Source: Gemmatimonadota bacterium
Lineage (GTDB): Bacteria; JAAXHH01
Reading direction: 5' to 3'
Length of the DNA: 64,000 nt
Assembly (NCBI GenBank): GCA_026705925.1
Contig: JAPOZT010000034.1
Span: 248,001 to 312,000 of the forward strand
Shown one piece after another: positions 35,575-43,428 of the stretch. A program made the translations under genes and the position numbers. Numbering within the stretch: position 1 is the first letter of the stretch; every line of letters starts with the position of its first letter. The notes beneath the pieces are model-generated. The model was not told the origin of the DNA. It was given only the letters and a program-made list of their open reading frames with translations, and made no database searches.

Positions 35575-35715
35575 GACCCGACCGAGAACGGATGCCATAG
35601 AGTCTCCCGGCTCTGTTTTCCGCACCGACGATCAATGGTGCGACCCTCCGTCTGACAGCCGTCGCCATGTGCTGCGTACAACCGACCGCCTTCCCTTCCT
35701 GAACACGCGCCCCGC

Positions 35716-35744
35716 TTGACATACGGGCGTTTTTGCCTTATCCT
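35716..35744 (+). promoter_or_regulatory. Sigma70-type promoter of the moaD sulfur-transfer operon
   Basis: TTGACA at 35716-35721, 17-nt spacer, TATCCT at 35739-35744; the expected start of transcription lies about 38 bp before the moaD ATG at 35789. Confidence 0.65.
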
Positions 35745-35788
35745 GTAACGGTTTTCCCGGCCACGATTGACGCCTGCAAAGGACCGCC

Positions 35789-36055
35789 ATGCGGATCATC
35801 GTCAAATGTTTCGCAGGATGCAAGGATGCGGTAGGCGCGGGGTCGGTCGAGGTGGATCTCCCGGCGGGGACCACTGTGGGCGAGGCCTTTGCGGAGCTTG
35901 TTGATGCCTATCCCGCGCTCGCGAGCTACGACCGGAGCGTGATGCTGGCTGTTAACCGTGAATACGCCGACCGGGAGGCGGTGTTGGCGGATGGAGACGA
36001 ACTGGCGTGTATTCCGCCCGTGAGTGGCGGTGCTGAACGCCATCCGCGGCGCTGA
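35789..36055 (+). CDS. moaD: MoaD/ThiS-like sulfur carrier with a C-terminal extension beyond Gly-Gly
   Basis: 88 residues of beta-grasp fold (MRIIVKCFAGCKDAVG, DLPAGTTVGEAFAEL, LADGDELACIPPVSGG). In functional MoaD the chain ends with the Gly-Gly that is adenylated and thiocarboxylated. Here Gly80-Gly81 are followed by seven residues (AERHPRR). The extra codons lie in a zone of short repeats: GCTGAACG occurs at 36032 and 36051 and GTGAGCGGGG-like units recur to about 36105, so a small duplication may have removed the original stop. Either the tail is cut off by a protease, as in some sulfur carriers, or the protein is impaired. First gene of the sulfur operon; moaE follows. Confidence 0.85.
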   Translation: MRIIVKCFAGCKDAVGAGSVEVDLPAGTTVGEAFAELVDAYPALASYDRSVMLAVNREYADREAVLADGDELACIPPVSGGAERHPRR

Positions 36056-36134
36056 ACGTGAGCGGGGACGCCGATGTGGGTTTCCCCTCGTGAGCGGGGG
36101 CGCCGCTCCTCCACAAAGAGGTATAATCAAGCGC

Positions 36135-36548
36135 GTGTACAAGATTACGAGCGAATACATAAAGCCGGATGCTCTCTTCAATTGGTCTCTCAAGCCCCAC
36201 CACGGTGCGGTGGTCACCTTCGCCGGTACCGTGCGTAACCACTCGGACGGCCAACGGACCCTGCGGTTGGAATACGAGGCCTACGCCGAAATGGCCGAAG
36301 CCAAGATGCGGGAAGTGGGCGAGGAGATCCGCGAGAAATGGGGCATCGAAGACGTCGCCATGATCCATCGCGTCGGCACGCTCGAAATCGGAGAGATCAG
36401 CATCCTCATCTCCGTGGCGACCCCCCACCGAAAAAACGCATTCGAGGCCTGTTCCTACGCGATCGACCGCGTCAAGCAGATCGTGCCCGTCTGGAAGAAG
36501 GAGATCCGGGCAGACGGGGAGCGGGAATGGGTGGAACGCAACACCTGA
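36135..36548 (+). CDS. moaE: Molybdopterin synthase catalytic subunit MoaE
   Basis: 137 residues from GTG 36135 with AGAGG upstream; the frame is open to 36024 but the upstream part is not MoaE-like. Typical blocks: HHGAVVTFAGTVRN, LEYEAYAEMAEAKM, IHRVGTLEIGEISILI, and the basic catalytic tail VKQIVPVWKKE. MoaE converts precursor Z (cPMP) to molybdopterin using sulfur from MoaD thiocarboxylate. Other moa genes are absent from the window. Confidence 0.92.
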   Translation: MYKITSEYIKPDALFNWSLKPHHGAVVTFAGTVRNHSDGQRTLRLEYEAYAEMAEAKMREVGEEIREKWGIEDVAMIHRVGTLEIGEISILISVATPHRKNAFEACSYAIDRVKQIVPVWKKEIRADGEREWVERNT

Positions 36549-36563
36549 AAACCGGTCCCTGTC

Positions 36564-37715
36564 ATGATAAACCTGGACCACGGCGCGGCGCCACCGGTTG
36601 ACCCCCGTGTCATCGAAGAAATGGTGCCCTGCCTCCGCGAATTCGCCGGTAATCCGTCGAGCCTTCACCGGGCCGGTGTGGAGGCGCGTAACGCTCTGGA
36701 AACGGCGCGCGGCCGGGTATCGGGCCTGATCGGCGCCGATCCCGCCGAGATCATATTCACGGCGAGCGGCACCGAAGCGGACAACCTGGCCGTCAAGGGG
36801 ATCGCGCAGGCGAGCACGAATCGCGGCCGGCACATCGTCGTTTCGAGTATCGAACATCACGCCGTGCTGTATGCCGCGAGAGCCATGGAACGGCAGGGGT
36901 TCACCGTCACGCAAGTTCCTGCCGACGGGGACGGTGTCGTGCAGCCCGGCCAGGTCGCGCGGGCCATGCGGGACGATACCGTCCTCGTCTCCGTCATGCG
37001 CGCCAACGATGAGACCGGCACGATACAGCCCGTGCGCGAAATCGCCGAGATCGCCCACCGGCACGGCGCGGCCTTCCACACCGATGCCGTGGCTGCCCTG
37101 GGGCGCCTGCGCGTTGACGTTCACGAGCTGAACGTGGACGCCGTGTCCCTCTCTGCCCGGTCCCTGAACGGCCCGCCAGGCGCCGGAGCCCTCTACGTGA
37201 AGGCCGGCACCCGGCTGCGTCCCCAGGTGGAAGGAGGCGTCCAGGAAGACGGCCGCCGCGGCGGACACGAGAACATCCCGGCGATCGTGGGTTTTGGCAG
37301 GGCGGCGGAGTTGGCGGCGGATGAATTGCCCGGTCGGATCGACCGCTTGAAGCGGCTGGATGAATCGCTGTTGTGCGGTTTGAGGGACCGCCTGCCCGAT
37401 GCCGCTATCAATGGGCATCCCGATCTGCGCCTGCCGGGTCACCTTAACCTGTGGATCCCGGAGGCCGACGGCGAATCCGCGGTCCTGATGCTCGACGCCC
37501 GGGGCATCGCCATCTCCGTCGGTTCCTCGTGCGCCGCCCACGCGGCCAAGCCCTCGCACGTGCTGCTAGCCCTGGGGCGGACGGCGGCCGAAGCCCGGTG
37601 CTCGCTGCTGATCACTGCCGGTCCGGACACCGCGGAATCCGAGATCGACGAGGCACTGGACGCGCTCGCCGAGGTCGTGGGCGAACTGCGCGCCATCGCC
37701 GGCGTGACGGTATAG
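36564..37715 (+). CDS. Cysteine desulfurase-like (class V aminotransferase) protein lacking the PLP lysine
   Basis: 383 residues aligning end to end with NifS/IscS. The usual SGHKxxGPKGxGALY segment reads SARSLNGPPGAGALY, so the Schiff-base Lys is Ser200 and the preceding His is Arg199. The N-terminal LDNAATTP is LDHGAAPP and the Gln after HTDAV is Ala. Retained: SGTEADN phosphate loop, EHHAV, HTDAV Asp, GGVQEDGRRGGHEN, and the catalytic Cys323 in GSSCAAH...PSHVLLALG. So the persulfide-bearing loop is kept while normal PLP chemistry is not possible. Located between moaE and tusA, it may be a sulfur-carrying or regulatory pseudoenzyme, or use an unusual cofactor mode. Confidence 0.85.
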   Translation: MINLDHGAAPPVDPRVIEEMVPCLREFAGNPSSLHRAGVEARNALETARGRVSGLIGADPAEIIFTASGTEADNLAVKGIAQASTNRGRHIVVSSIEHHAVLYAARAMERQGFTVTQVPADGDGVVQPGQVARAMRDDTVLVSVMRANDETGTIQPVREIAEIAHRHGAAFHTDAVAALGRLRVDVHELNVDAVSLSARSLNGPPGAGALYVKAGTRLRPQVEGGVQEDGRRGGHENIPAIVGFGRAAELAADELPGRIDRLKRLDESLLCGLRDRLPDAAINGHPDLRLPGHLNLWIPEADGESAVLMLDARGIAISVGSSCAAHAAKPSHVLLALGRTAAEARCSLLITAGPDTAESEIDEALDALAEVVGELRAIAGVTV

Positions 37716-37730
37716 GAGGCTAGGCGAACC

Positions 37731-37964
37731 GTGATCCAGCCGGTCATGACCCTCGACACCTACGGCCTGCTCTGTCCCGTGCCGATCATGAAGACCGCGT
37801 CGGCCATCCGGGAGATCGCCGTGGGGGAAGTGCTGGAAGTACTGGCCGACGATCCCCAGATCCTGGAGGACATGCCGGCCTGGTGCGCGAGTAACGGGCA
37901 CGCCCTGCTCGACACCATCGAGGAAGGCGAAGAATACAGGCTGTTCGTGAAAAAGGTAAAGTGA
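37731..37964 (+). CDS. tusA: TusA/SirA-family sulfur carrier
   Basis: 77 residues with the family signature YGLLCPVPIMKT: the CPxP Cys carries persulfide sulfur between a desulfurase and acceptors. GTG start at 37731 with AGGAGG upstream; ATG at 37746 is an alternative. It lies 15 nt after the desulfurase-like gene and before mrp, consistent with a shared sulfur-relay role. Confidence 0.92.
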   Translation: MIQPVMTLDTYGLLCPVPIMKTASAIREIAVGEVLEVLADDPQILEDMPAWCASNGHALLDTIEEGEEYRLFVKKVK

Positions 37965-37989
37965 TTGCCCTGGCGCGCCGTCGGATGTA

Positions 37990-38072
37990 TTTTGCGCAAC
38001 GAGATTCGACCATCGGCTGGTTGCTGTTCGACCATCGGATAGATGCCGACTAGACCATCGGATGACTGCCGG
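37990..38072 (+). repeat. Intergenic repeats of GACCATCGG before mrp
   Basis: Three copies of a GACCATCGG core occur at about 38008, 38030 and 38053 between tusA and mrp, each in a similar ~22-nt setting. They are not coding; possibly the intergenic form of the repeat expansions seen inside genes. Confidence 0.6.
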
Positions 38073-38122
38073 TTGGAAGTGAAGCGGTTGCGCGGCGCAG
38101 CGCCACTGAGCAGGAGCAAAAG

Positions 38123-39199
38123 ATGGCAAATGAAGTGACCATGCGGGACGTGGTGGACCAGTTGAAGCAGATCATGTACCCGGGATTCGACCGCGACATC
38201 GTCTCCTTCGGCCTGGTGAAGAACGTGCAGGCCTCCAACGGTCACGTGGCGTTCAGCCTGGCTTTTTCCACACAGGACGAATCCACCCGGCGTCAGATCA
38301 CCCTGACGGCCAAAGAAGCCGTGGAGCGCATGCCCGGGGTGCAGGACGTTCAGATCACCGGACCGCCGCCGGGACAGTCGGCAACGGCCCAGGGCCCAGC
38401 GGGCGGACCGGCGGGACAGCACGGTCAGCCAGGAAAGATCGAACTGCCGGGGGTGAAGACCATCGTGGCAGTGGCCAGCGGCAAAGGCGGCGTGGGCAAG
38501 TCCACGGTCTCGGTGAACCTGTCGGTGGCCCTGGCCGACGCCGGCGCGAGCGTGGGCCTGCTTGACGCCGACATTTATGGTCCCAGCATCCCGACCATGA
38601 TGGGCGTCAAGGACCAGCCCGGTGTGGTGGGACAGAAGATCCTGCCCATGATCGCCCACGATATCAAGATGATGTCCTTCGGATTCCTGATACCGGAAGA
38701 CCAGTCGGTCACCTGGCGGGGTCCCATGGTGCACCAGGCCGTGCAGCAGCTTCTGAGCGACGTCCTGTGGGGAGAACTGGACTGCCTCGTCATCGACATG
38801 CCCCCGGGCACGGGGGACGCGCACCTGACGCTGACCCAATCCGTGCCGCTGACCGGCGGCCTGGTGGTGACGACGCCGCAGGACGTGGCCCTGATCGACG
38901 CGCGCCGGGGCGTAGCCATGTTCCATCAGGTGAACGTGCCCATACTCGGCATCGTCGAAAACATGAGTTATTTCAACTGTCCCCACTGCGGCGAGCGCAC
39001 GGATATCTTCACGACGGGCGGTGGCAAGCGGGCCAGCGAGGCGCTGGGCGTGCCCTTCGTCGGCGCATTGCCCATCGATGCGGCGGTCTGCCTGGCGGGC
39101 GACCAGGGCACCCCCATCGTCCGGCGGGATCCGGACTCGCAGCAGACGGACGCCTACCGCAAGGTGGCGGATACGCTCCGTGCGACGATCGGGGTATGA
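38123..39199 (+). CDS. mrp: Mrp/NBP35-type P-loop Fe-S cluster carrier ATPase with N-terminal DUF59
   Basis: 358 residues: an N-terminal MIP18/DUF59 domain (1-80), a Gly/Pro/Gln-rich low-complexity linker (90-105), and the ParA-like ATPase with ASGKGGVGKST near 118-128, a second-half DADIYGPSIPTMMG, DMPPGTGDAHL and the cluster-binding CPHC motif (FNCPHCGE). It assembles and delivers Fe-S clusters. Its stop overlaps a downstream ATG, but that downstream gene probably starts 18 bp later. Confidence 0.95.
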   Translation: MANEVTMRDVVDQLKQIMYPGFDRDIVSFGLVKNVQASNGHVAFSLAFSTQDESTRRQITLTAKEAVERMPGVQDVQITGPPPGQSATAQGPAGGPAGQHGQPGKIELPGVKTIVAVASGKGGVGKSTVSVNLSVALADAGASVGLLDADIYGPSIPTMMGVKDQPGVVGQKILPMIAHDIKMMSFGFLIPEDQSVTWRGPMVHQAVQQLLSDVLWGELDCLVIDMPPGTGDAHLTLTQSVPLTGGLVVTTPQDVALIDARRGVAMFHQVNVPILGIVENMSYFNCPHCGERTDIFTTGGGKRASEALGVPFVGALPIDAAVCLAGDQGTPIVRRDPDSQQTDAYRKVADTLRATIGV

Positions 39200-39213
39200 G
39201 GGAGGCTCGAACC

Positions 39214-40254
39214 ATGTCCAAACCCGTGAAAGCAGTCGGATTGCTGTCCGGCGGACTGGACAGCACGATCGCGGCCGCCATGCTGATGCGGCAGGGCATC
39301 GAGATTCAGGGGCTCACGTTCTACACCGGCTTCTGCGTAGTGGAGCACAACCGCAGGTCCAAGACGCGAAAGCGCAAGAAACCGGTGCGCAACGAGGCCC
39401 TTCAGGCCGGCGCCAAGCTGGACCTGCCCGTCGAGATGATCGACATCTCCGGTCCGGACTACCTCAAGGTGCTTACCGATCCGAAGTACGGTTACGGCAA
39501 AACCGTGAACCCATGTATCGACTGCCGCATCTTCATGTTCCGGCGGGCCCGCCAGTACATGGACGAGATCGGCGCCCAGTTCATGTTCACCGGCGAAGTC
39601 CTCGGCCAGCGGCCCATGTCCCAGCGCCGCCAGCCCATGAACGTCATCGACCGTGACGCCGAACTGGACGGCCTGTTGCTGCGGCCTCTCTCCGCGAAGC
39701 GCCTCCCGCCTACCGTACCGGAACAGGAAGGGTGGGTGGACCGTGAGCAACTGGGCGACATCCAGGGACGCTCCCGCCAGAAGCAGATGGAAATGGCCGA
39801 GGAGTACGGCATCGAGGACTATCCTTCGCCCGCGGGGGGTTGCTGCTACCTGACCGATGAGAATTTCGGCCGGCGCATCCTCGATTTCTTCGAATACGAG
39901 GGCAAGGAGAACCTCACCATGGACGACGTGATGCTCCTCAAGATCGGCCGCCACTTCCGCGTCAAGCCCGACGTCAAGGTCGTGATGGGGCGGGAAGAAG
40001 GGGAGAACAAGTTCCTGGAACGCTACACGCCGGGCCGGTGGAGACTGGAAACGAAGGACGTCACGGGTCCGACCACCCTGGTCGAAGGCCATCCCTCCGA
40101 CGACGACCTGCGTCAGATTGCGGGCATGACCGTGCGCTACGCGGGCTCGAAGGCCGACCCGGACACCCCGGTGGCCTGCCACTACGAAGATACCGAGCGG
40201 ATCCTCGAACCGTCCCCGGTCGAAGAGTCTGTGCTGGAGGCGTGGCGGATTTAG
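39214..40254 (+). CDS. ThiI-like PP-loop tRNA thiolase/sulfurtransferase family protein
   Basis: ATG 39214 has GGGAGG nine bases upstream; 346 residues. LLSGGLDSTIAA at about 9-20 is the ATP-pyrophosphatase PP-loop of ThiI/MnmA-type enzymes that adenylate a base before sulfur insertion. Cys residues lie in NPCIDCRIFMF (CxxC) and GGCCYL. The C-terminal third resembles the NFACT-R_2 RNA-binding domain found in this group, which databases often call tRNA (5-methylaminomethyl-2-thiouridylate)-methyltransferase. It is the last gene of the sulfur locus; with tusA and mrp upstream, thiolation of a tRNA base or another nucleotide-like substrate with Fe-S cluster help is likely. Confidence 0.82.
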   Translation: MSKPVKAVGLLSGGLDSTIAAAMLMRQGIEIQGLTFYTGFCVVEHNRRSKTRKRKKPVRNEALQAGAKLDLPVEMIDISGPDYLKVLTDPKYGYGKTVNPCIDCRIFMFRRARQYMDEIGAQFMFTGEVLGQRPMSQRRQPMNVIDRDAELDGLLLRPLSAKRLPPTVPEQEGWVDREQLGDIQGRSRQKQMEMAEEYGIEDYPSPAGGCCYLTDENFGRRILDFFEYEGKENLTMDDVMLLKIGRHFRVKPDVKVVMGREEGENKFLERYTPGRWRLETKDVTGPTTLVEGHPSDDDLRQIAGMTVRYAGSKADPDTPVACHYEDTERILEPSPVEESVLEAWRI

Positions 40255-40470
40255 GGACGGTGAGTCGCCACCCTGCGAACTCACCAGCGCATGAATCGCC
40301 CCTTACACTTAAATCCACTGAGTTGAATCCACTGAGTGGCTAAAGCACGATAGTCGGTACTTTAGTGCGCTAGATTGTGGATTTGGATCTCGACAATTAT
40401 ATATAGCGCTACAGGCAATGAGTTTCAGTTACAAGTGACATTTCTATCAATTGCGATTTTGGATTTACCT

Positions 40471-40507
40471 TTGACATCTGGAAATGTGTAGCTACATTGA
40501 GGCTACA
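40471..40507 (+). promoter_or_regulatory. Promoter with palindromic operator for the RelB/YafQ pair
   Basis: TTGACA at 40471-40476, 16-nt spacer and TACATT at 40493-40498. A perfect palindrome TGTAGCTACA (40487-40496) overlaps the -10, and GCTACA at 40502-40507 forms an inverted repeat with TGTAGC. This matches autorepression by a RelB/DinJ ribbon-helix-helix antitoxin. Confidence 0.65.
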
Positions 40508-40522
40508 AGGAGAAGTTTTGTT

Positions 40523-40780
40523 ATGAATTCTGATACAGTTGTTCGAGCACGAATAGACAAAGACACCAAAGCTCGAGCTATGACAGCGCTTCAGGCTATG
40601 GGCTTGTCCATGTCCGATGCAATCCGATTGCTTTTGGTGCGCGTAGCGAACGAGAAGCGGTTGCCTTTTTCGATACAGGTACCTCGTCCTGCAACCACCA
40701 AAGCGATGAAAGAACTGGAAGAGGGTAAGGGTCAGCGATTCGAAAACGCTGAAGGTTTGTACCAAGACCTCGATATCTGA
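40523..40780 (+). CDS. RelB/DinJ-type antitoxin
   Basis: 85 residues from ATG 40523 with AAGGAG upstream. N-terminal ribbon-helix-helix (VVRARIDKDTKARAMTAL, MGLSMSDAIRLLLVRV) that binds the operator and dimerises, then a short toxin-neutralising tail. AT-richer than its surroundings, suggesting transfer. The toxin gene starts one base after the stop. Confidence 0.92.
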   Translation: MNSDTVVRARIDKDTKARAMTALQAMGLSMSDAIRLLLVRVANEKRLPFSIQVPRPATTKAMKELEEGKGQRFENAEGLYQDLDI

Positions 40781-40781
40781 A

Positions 40782-41054
40782 ATGCTGACTCCGGTTCGTT
40801 CCTCGCGGTTTAAAAGAGATGTAAAAACCATTAAGAAACGCGGCAAGAACCTTAAAAAGCTAAAAGTATTGCTGTCTATGTTGATCCGGCAGGAACAACT
40901 GCCTGCTACCTATCGCGATCATCCGTTACGCGGGATCTGGAAGAATTACAGGGAAGCACATGTAGAACCGGACTGGCTTGTGATCTATCGAATCAAAGAA
41001 GACGAATTGCACCTGGTCCGAACAGGTTCCCACTCTGATCTTTTTGAAGAGTAA
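40782..41054 (+). CDS. yafQ: YafQ-type RelE-fold mRNA interferase toxin
   Basis: 90 residues, strongly basic N-terminal half. The YafQ signature is complete: RDHPLRGIWKNYREAHVEPDWLVIYRI and the C-terminal RTGSHSDLF with the catalytic His. YafQ cleaves mRNA on the ribosome at AAA codons in E. coli; target here unknown. Co-transcribed with the antitoxin. Confidence 0.93.
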   Translation: MLTPVRSSRFKRDVKTIKKRGKNLKKLKVLLSMLIRQEQLPATYRDHPLRGIWKNYREAHVEPDWLVIYRIKEDELHLVRTGSHSDLFEE

Positions 41055-41090
41055 CCTTTCAGGTTCCGCACAGTCCCGTTACAACCCACA

Positions 41091-41759
41091 TTGACCGATC
41101 TCCCCGTTATAGAACGCGTTTCCAACAATCTGGCCGACGTCAACGCATCCATCATCTGGCTGCATGGACTGGGGGCGGACGGCAACGATTTTGCGCCGAT
41201 TGTTCCGCAACTGGGGCTGCCGGCGGCCTACGCGGTCCGTTTCTTGTTCCCTTCAGCGCCATCTATTCCGGTGACGATCAACCAGGGGATGGTGATGCCC
41301 GCGTGGTACGATATCATGGAACTGAGCGAAAACCGGCGTCTCGACGAAGACGGGTTGCGCGCTTCCGCAGGCAAGGTACAGGCGTTGTTGCAACAGGAGA
41401 TCGATCGGGGCGTACCGAGCGAACGGATCCTGCTGGCGGGCTTTTCACAGGGCGGTGCGGTCTGTCTCGAAGCCGGGCTGTCGTTCCAGGACCGGATCGG
41501 CGGCATCATTGCCCTGTCCACCTACTTTCCCACGGCCGCCAGCGTCGTCGTGCATCCGGCCCAGTCCGGGCTTCCCGTACTGGTCTGCCACGGATCGATG
41601 GATCCGATGCTGAATGAATCCCTGGGGCGCGCCGCCGTTGAATCCCTCAGGCGACTGGGTATGGTTCCTGAATACCACGCGTATCCCATGGCCCACCAGG
41701 TGTCTCCGCAGGAAATCGTTCAGATCAGCCAATGGATCCGGGGCATACTGGGGAACTGA
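41091..41759 (+). CDS. Carboxylesterase/phospholipase family alpha/beta hydrolase
   Basis: 222 residues from TTG 41091 without a clear Shine-Dalgarno sequence. Oxyanion segment WLHGLGADGNDF, nucleophile GFSQGGAV, catalytic Asp in HGSMDPML and His in MAHQVS make the full triad of carboxylesterase 2-like enzymes, which cleave short- to medium-chain esters in the cytoplasm. It is next to the toxin-antitoxin pair but normal in base composition. Confidence 0.93.
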   Translation: MTDLPVIERVSNNLADVNASIIWLHGLGADGNDFAPIVPQLGLPAAYAVRFLFPSAPSIPVTINQGMVMPAWYDIMELSENRRLDEDGLRASAGKVQALLQQEIDRGVPSERILLAGFSQGGAVCLEAGLSFQDRIGGIIALSTYFPTAASVVVHPAQSGLPVLVCHGSMDPMLNESLGRAAVESLRRLGMVPEYHAYPMAHQVSPQEIVQISQWIRGILGN

Positions 41760-41823
41760 GAAGGGTTTTTTGGAGAGGCGCACCGGAAAGCCTCTGAGTT
41801 CAGTTCGCCGGTTCAAGCCCCCA

Positions 41824-42579
41824 TCAAGCCCTCAGAAGTCCCGCCGCGTTATCTTTCATAATCCTCACGGCTGCATCATCCGGAAGATCATTGAGCACCC
41901 GCGCCATGGCCGCCGCCGGCATGAACACCGGAGCGTGGGACCCAAAGAGCAGCTTGCCCCCGATTCCCGCGTCCACCAGCATCTTCACACTGTCCACCCC
42001 ATCCACCTGGGATGTACCCGCGTAAAGACCGGGCAGATCACGGACTTGGGCCGCGAATTCTCTCAAAGTAGCCGCGCTCGCTCCGCCCATGACCAGTTTC
42101 AAATTAGGATGGCGCTTCGCCGCTTCCACCACGTCTCCTGCCGGTACGTCGGGCACCATCGCCAAGGGGTGATGTCGCCGCGGGTCATCGACACGGATCT
42201 GGACCATCACAGCCAGGTTCAACCGACCCACCTCTTTGAATAGCTCATCCGCCCCGGCCAGGTCATACCCTCCGTAACCCGGAAGCAGTTTGATCATGCG
42301 AACGGCACGATGTCCGGCCGCTTTCTCCAACTCCGCAGGCCAAGTGGACAGCGTCGGGTCGATGACCGGCACGGGGCTGATGTCGTCGTGCTCTTCCGCT
42401 GCTTCATACACGACGGGGTTGCAGAGATGCGGGTTGGCACTCCACGCGGCTGCCAGCGGCGCCATGAAAATGCGCTCCACGCCGTATTCGCTTAAGGAGG
42501 ATCGCACCGACGCGACGTCGCATGGCACGTTGACCAGGGCGGGCCATGGACCAGTCCAAGCGTTCACGTCGATGATCAT
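41824..42579 (-). CDS. Amidohydrolase-2-like protein lacking canonical metal ligands
   Basis: 251 residues of the amidohydrolase TIM-barrel type. The usual IIDVHxHxG start is IIDVNAWTGPWP and the C-terminal GSDxP is GSHAPVFMP, so the HxH metal pair and catalytic Asp are replaced. The remaining barrel pattern (IKLLPGYGGYD, KLVMGG) is intact, so it is a folded, possibly metal-free member, or a partner of the canonical enzyme encoded 13 bp upstream. Confidence 0.8.
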   Translation of the reverse strand: MIIDVNAWTGPWPALVNVPCDVASVRSSLSEYGVERIFMAPLAAAWSANPHLCNPVVYEAAEEHDDISPVPVIDPTLSTWPAELEKAAGHRAVRMIKLLPGYGGYDLAGADELFKEVGRLNLAVMVQIRVDDPRRHHPLAMVPDVPAGDVVEAAKRHPNLKLVMGGASAATLREFAAQVRDLPGLYAGTSQVDGVDSVKMLVDAGIGGKLLFGSHAPVFMPAAAMARVLNDLPDDAAVRIMKDNAAGLLRA

Positions 42580-42592
42580 GAGTCGCTCCGTG

Positions 42593-43411
42593 TTATTCGC
42601 GCAACTTCAATATCTGCAGTGCGTTATCCCACAGGACCACGCGTTTGTCGGCGTCCGGTATTTCCGCCCCCAGGACCTTGTTCATCGTGACGCCGAAGTG
42701 CCGAATCGGCGCGTCCGAGCCGTAGACGACCCGGTGAGCCCCAAGCCTGTTGACGGCCGCTTCGACCATGCCGCTTTCCGGGTCACCGCCCGACGTGTCC
42801 ACCACGACGTTCGGCACGTCGGCGATCGCCTCGATGCCCCGGTGGCCCACTCCGTTGAGATGGGCCATGATGATCCTCGCGCGGGGATGGCGGCGGGCGA
42901 GGTCGGCCACGTCGTAGGGCGTGGACTCACCGGGCAGGTTGCCGGTGGACTTCAACCAGGCGTGCTGCAATACCGGGACGTCCAGTGACACGGCCGCTTC
43001 CATGATCGGATCGAGTCCGGGGTCCGTTGCCCGGCGGGCCACCCAGAGCTTGACCCCGGCCATGGACTGGCCTCCGACGCACCGCTCGATCTCGGCGACG
43101 GCGTCGTCCGGGAAGGCGGGCGTTACGTAGCAGAACGGCAGGATCGCGTCAGGTTGCGCGTCCCGCATCCGCAGCACGTAGTCGTTGGCAAATCGGCACT
43201 GATCGGGCGTGGGTTCATAGGGCGTGGTTTCATGCAGCGAAAACACACACATCCGGGTCACACCGGAACGGCAGGCGATCGCGATCAACCTTTCCGCGTC
43301 CTCGACAGGCGAGGAAAGCCCATAGGAACCGAAACAGTTCAGGGGATGTACGTGGATATCCAGCACCGGTCCGTCGGGCAGGAGTTTCTGACGCAGGGAG
43401 GCGAGGGTCAT
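42593..43411 (-). CDS. Amidohydrolase-2 family metal-dependent hydrolase
   Basis: 272 residues with LDIHVHP (HxH metal pair) near 19-25, VKLWVARR, IIMAHLNG and YGSDAPIRHFG (catalytic Asp). This group includes lactonases and decarboxylases such as 4-sulfomuconolactonase or LigI-like enzymes. Middle of three consecutive amidohydrolases on the minus strand. Confidence 0.88.
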   Translation of the reverse strand: MTLASLRQKLLPDGPVLDIHVHPLNCFGSYGLSSPVEDAERLIAIACRSGVTRMCVFSLHETTPYEPTPDQCRFANDYVLRMRDAQPDAILPFCYVTPAFPDDAVAEIERCVGGQSMAGVKLWVARRATDPGLDPIMEAAVSLDVPVLQHAWLKSTGNLPGESTPYDVADLARRHPRARIIMAHLNGVGHRGIEAIADVPNVVVDTSGGDPESGMVEAAVNRLGAHRVVYGSDAPIRHFGVTMNKVLGAEIPDADKRVVLWDNALQILKLRE

Positions 43412-43428
43412 GAAACAGAAAGAGACTG

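Noticed and set aside
35952..37559. 535-codon minus-strand frame opposite moaE and the desulfurase-like gene
   Set aside because: Antisense to genes with clear motifs; no recognisable content.
38767..39213. N-terminal extension of the ThiI-like gene into mrp
   Set aside because: The upstream part is an out-of-frame reading of mrp; a strong ribosome-binding site precedes ATG 39214.
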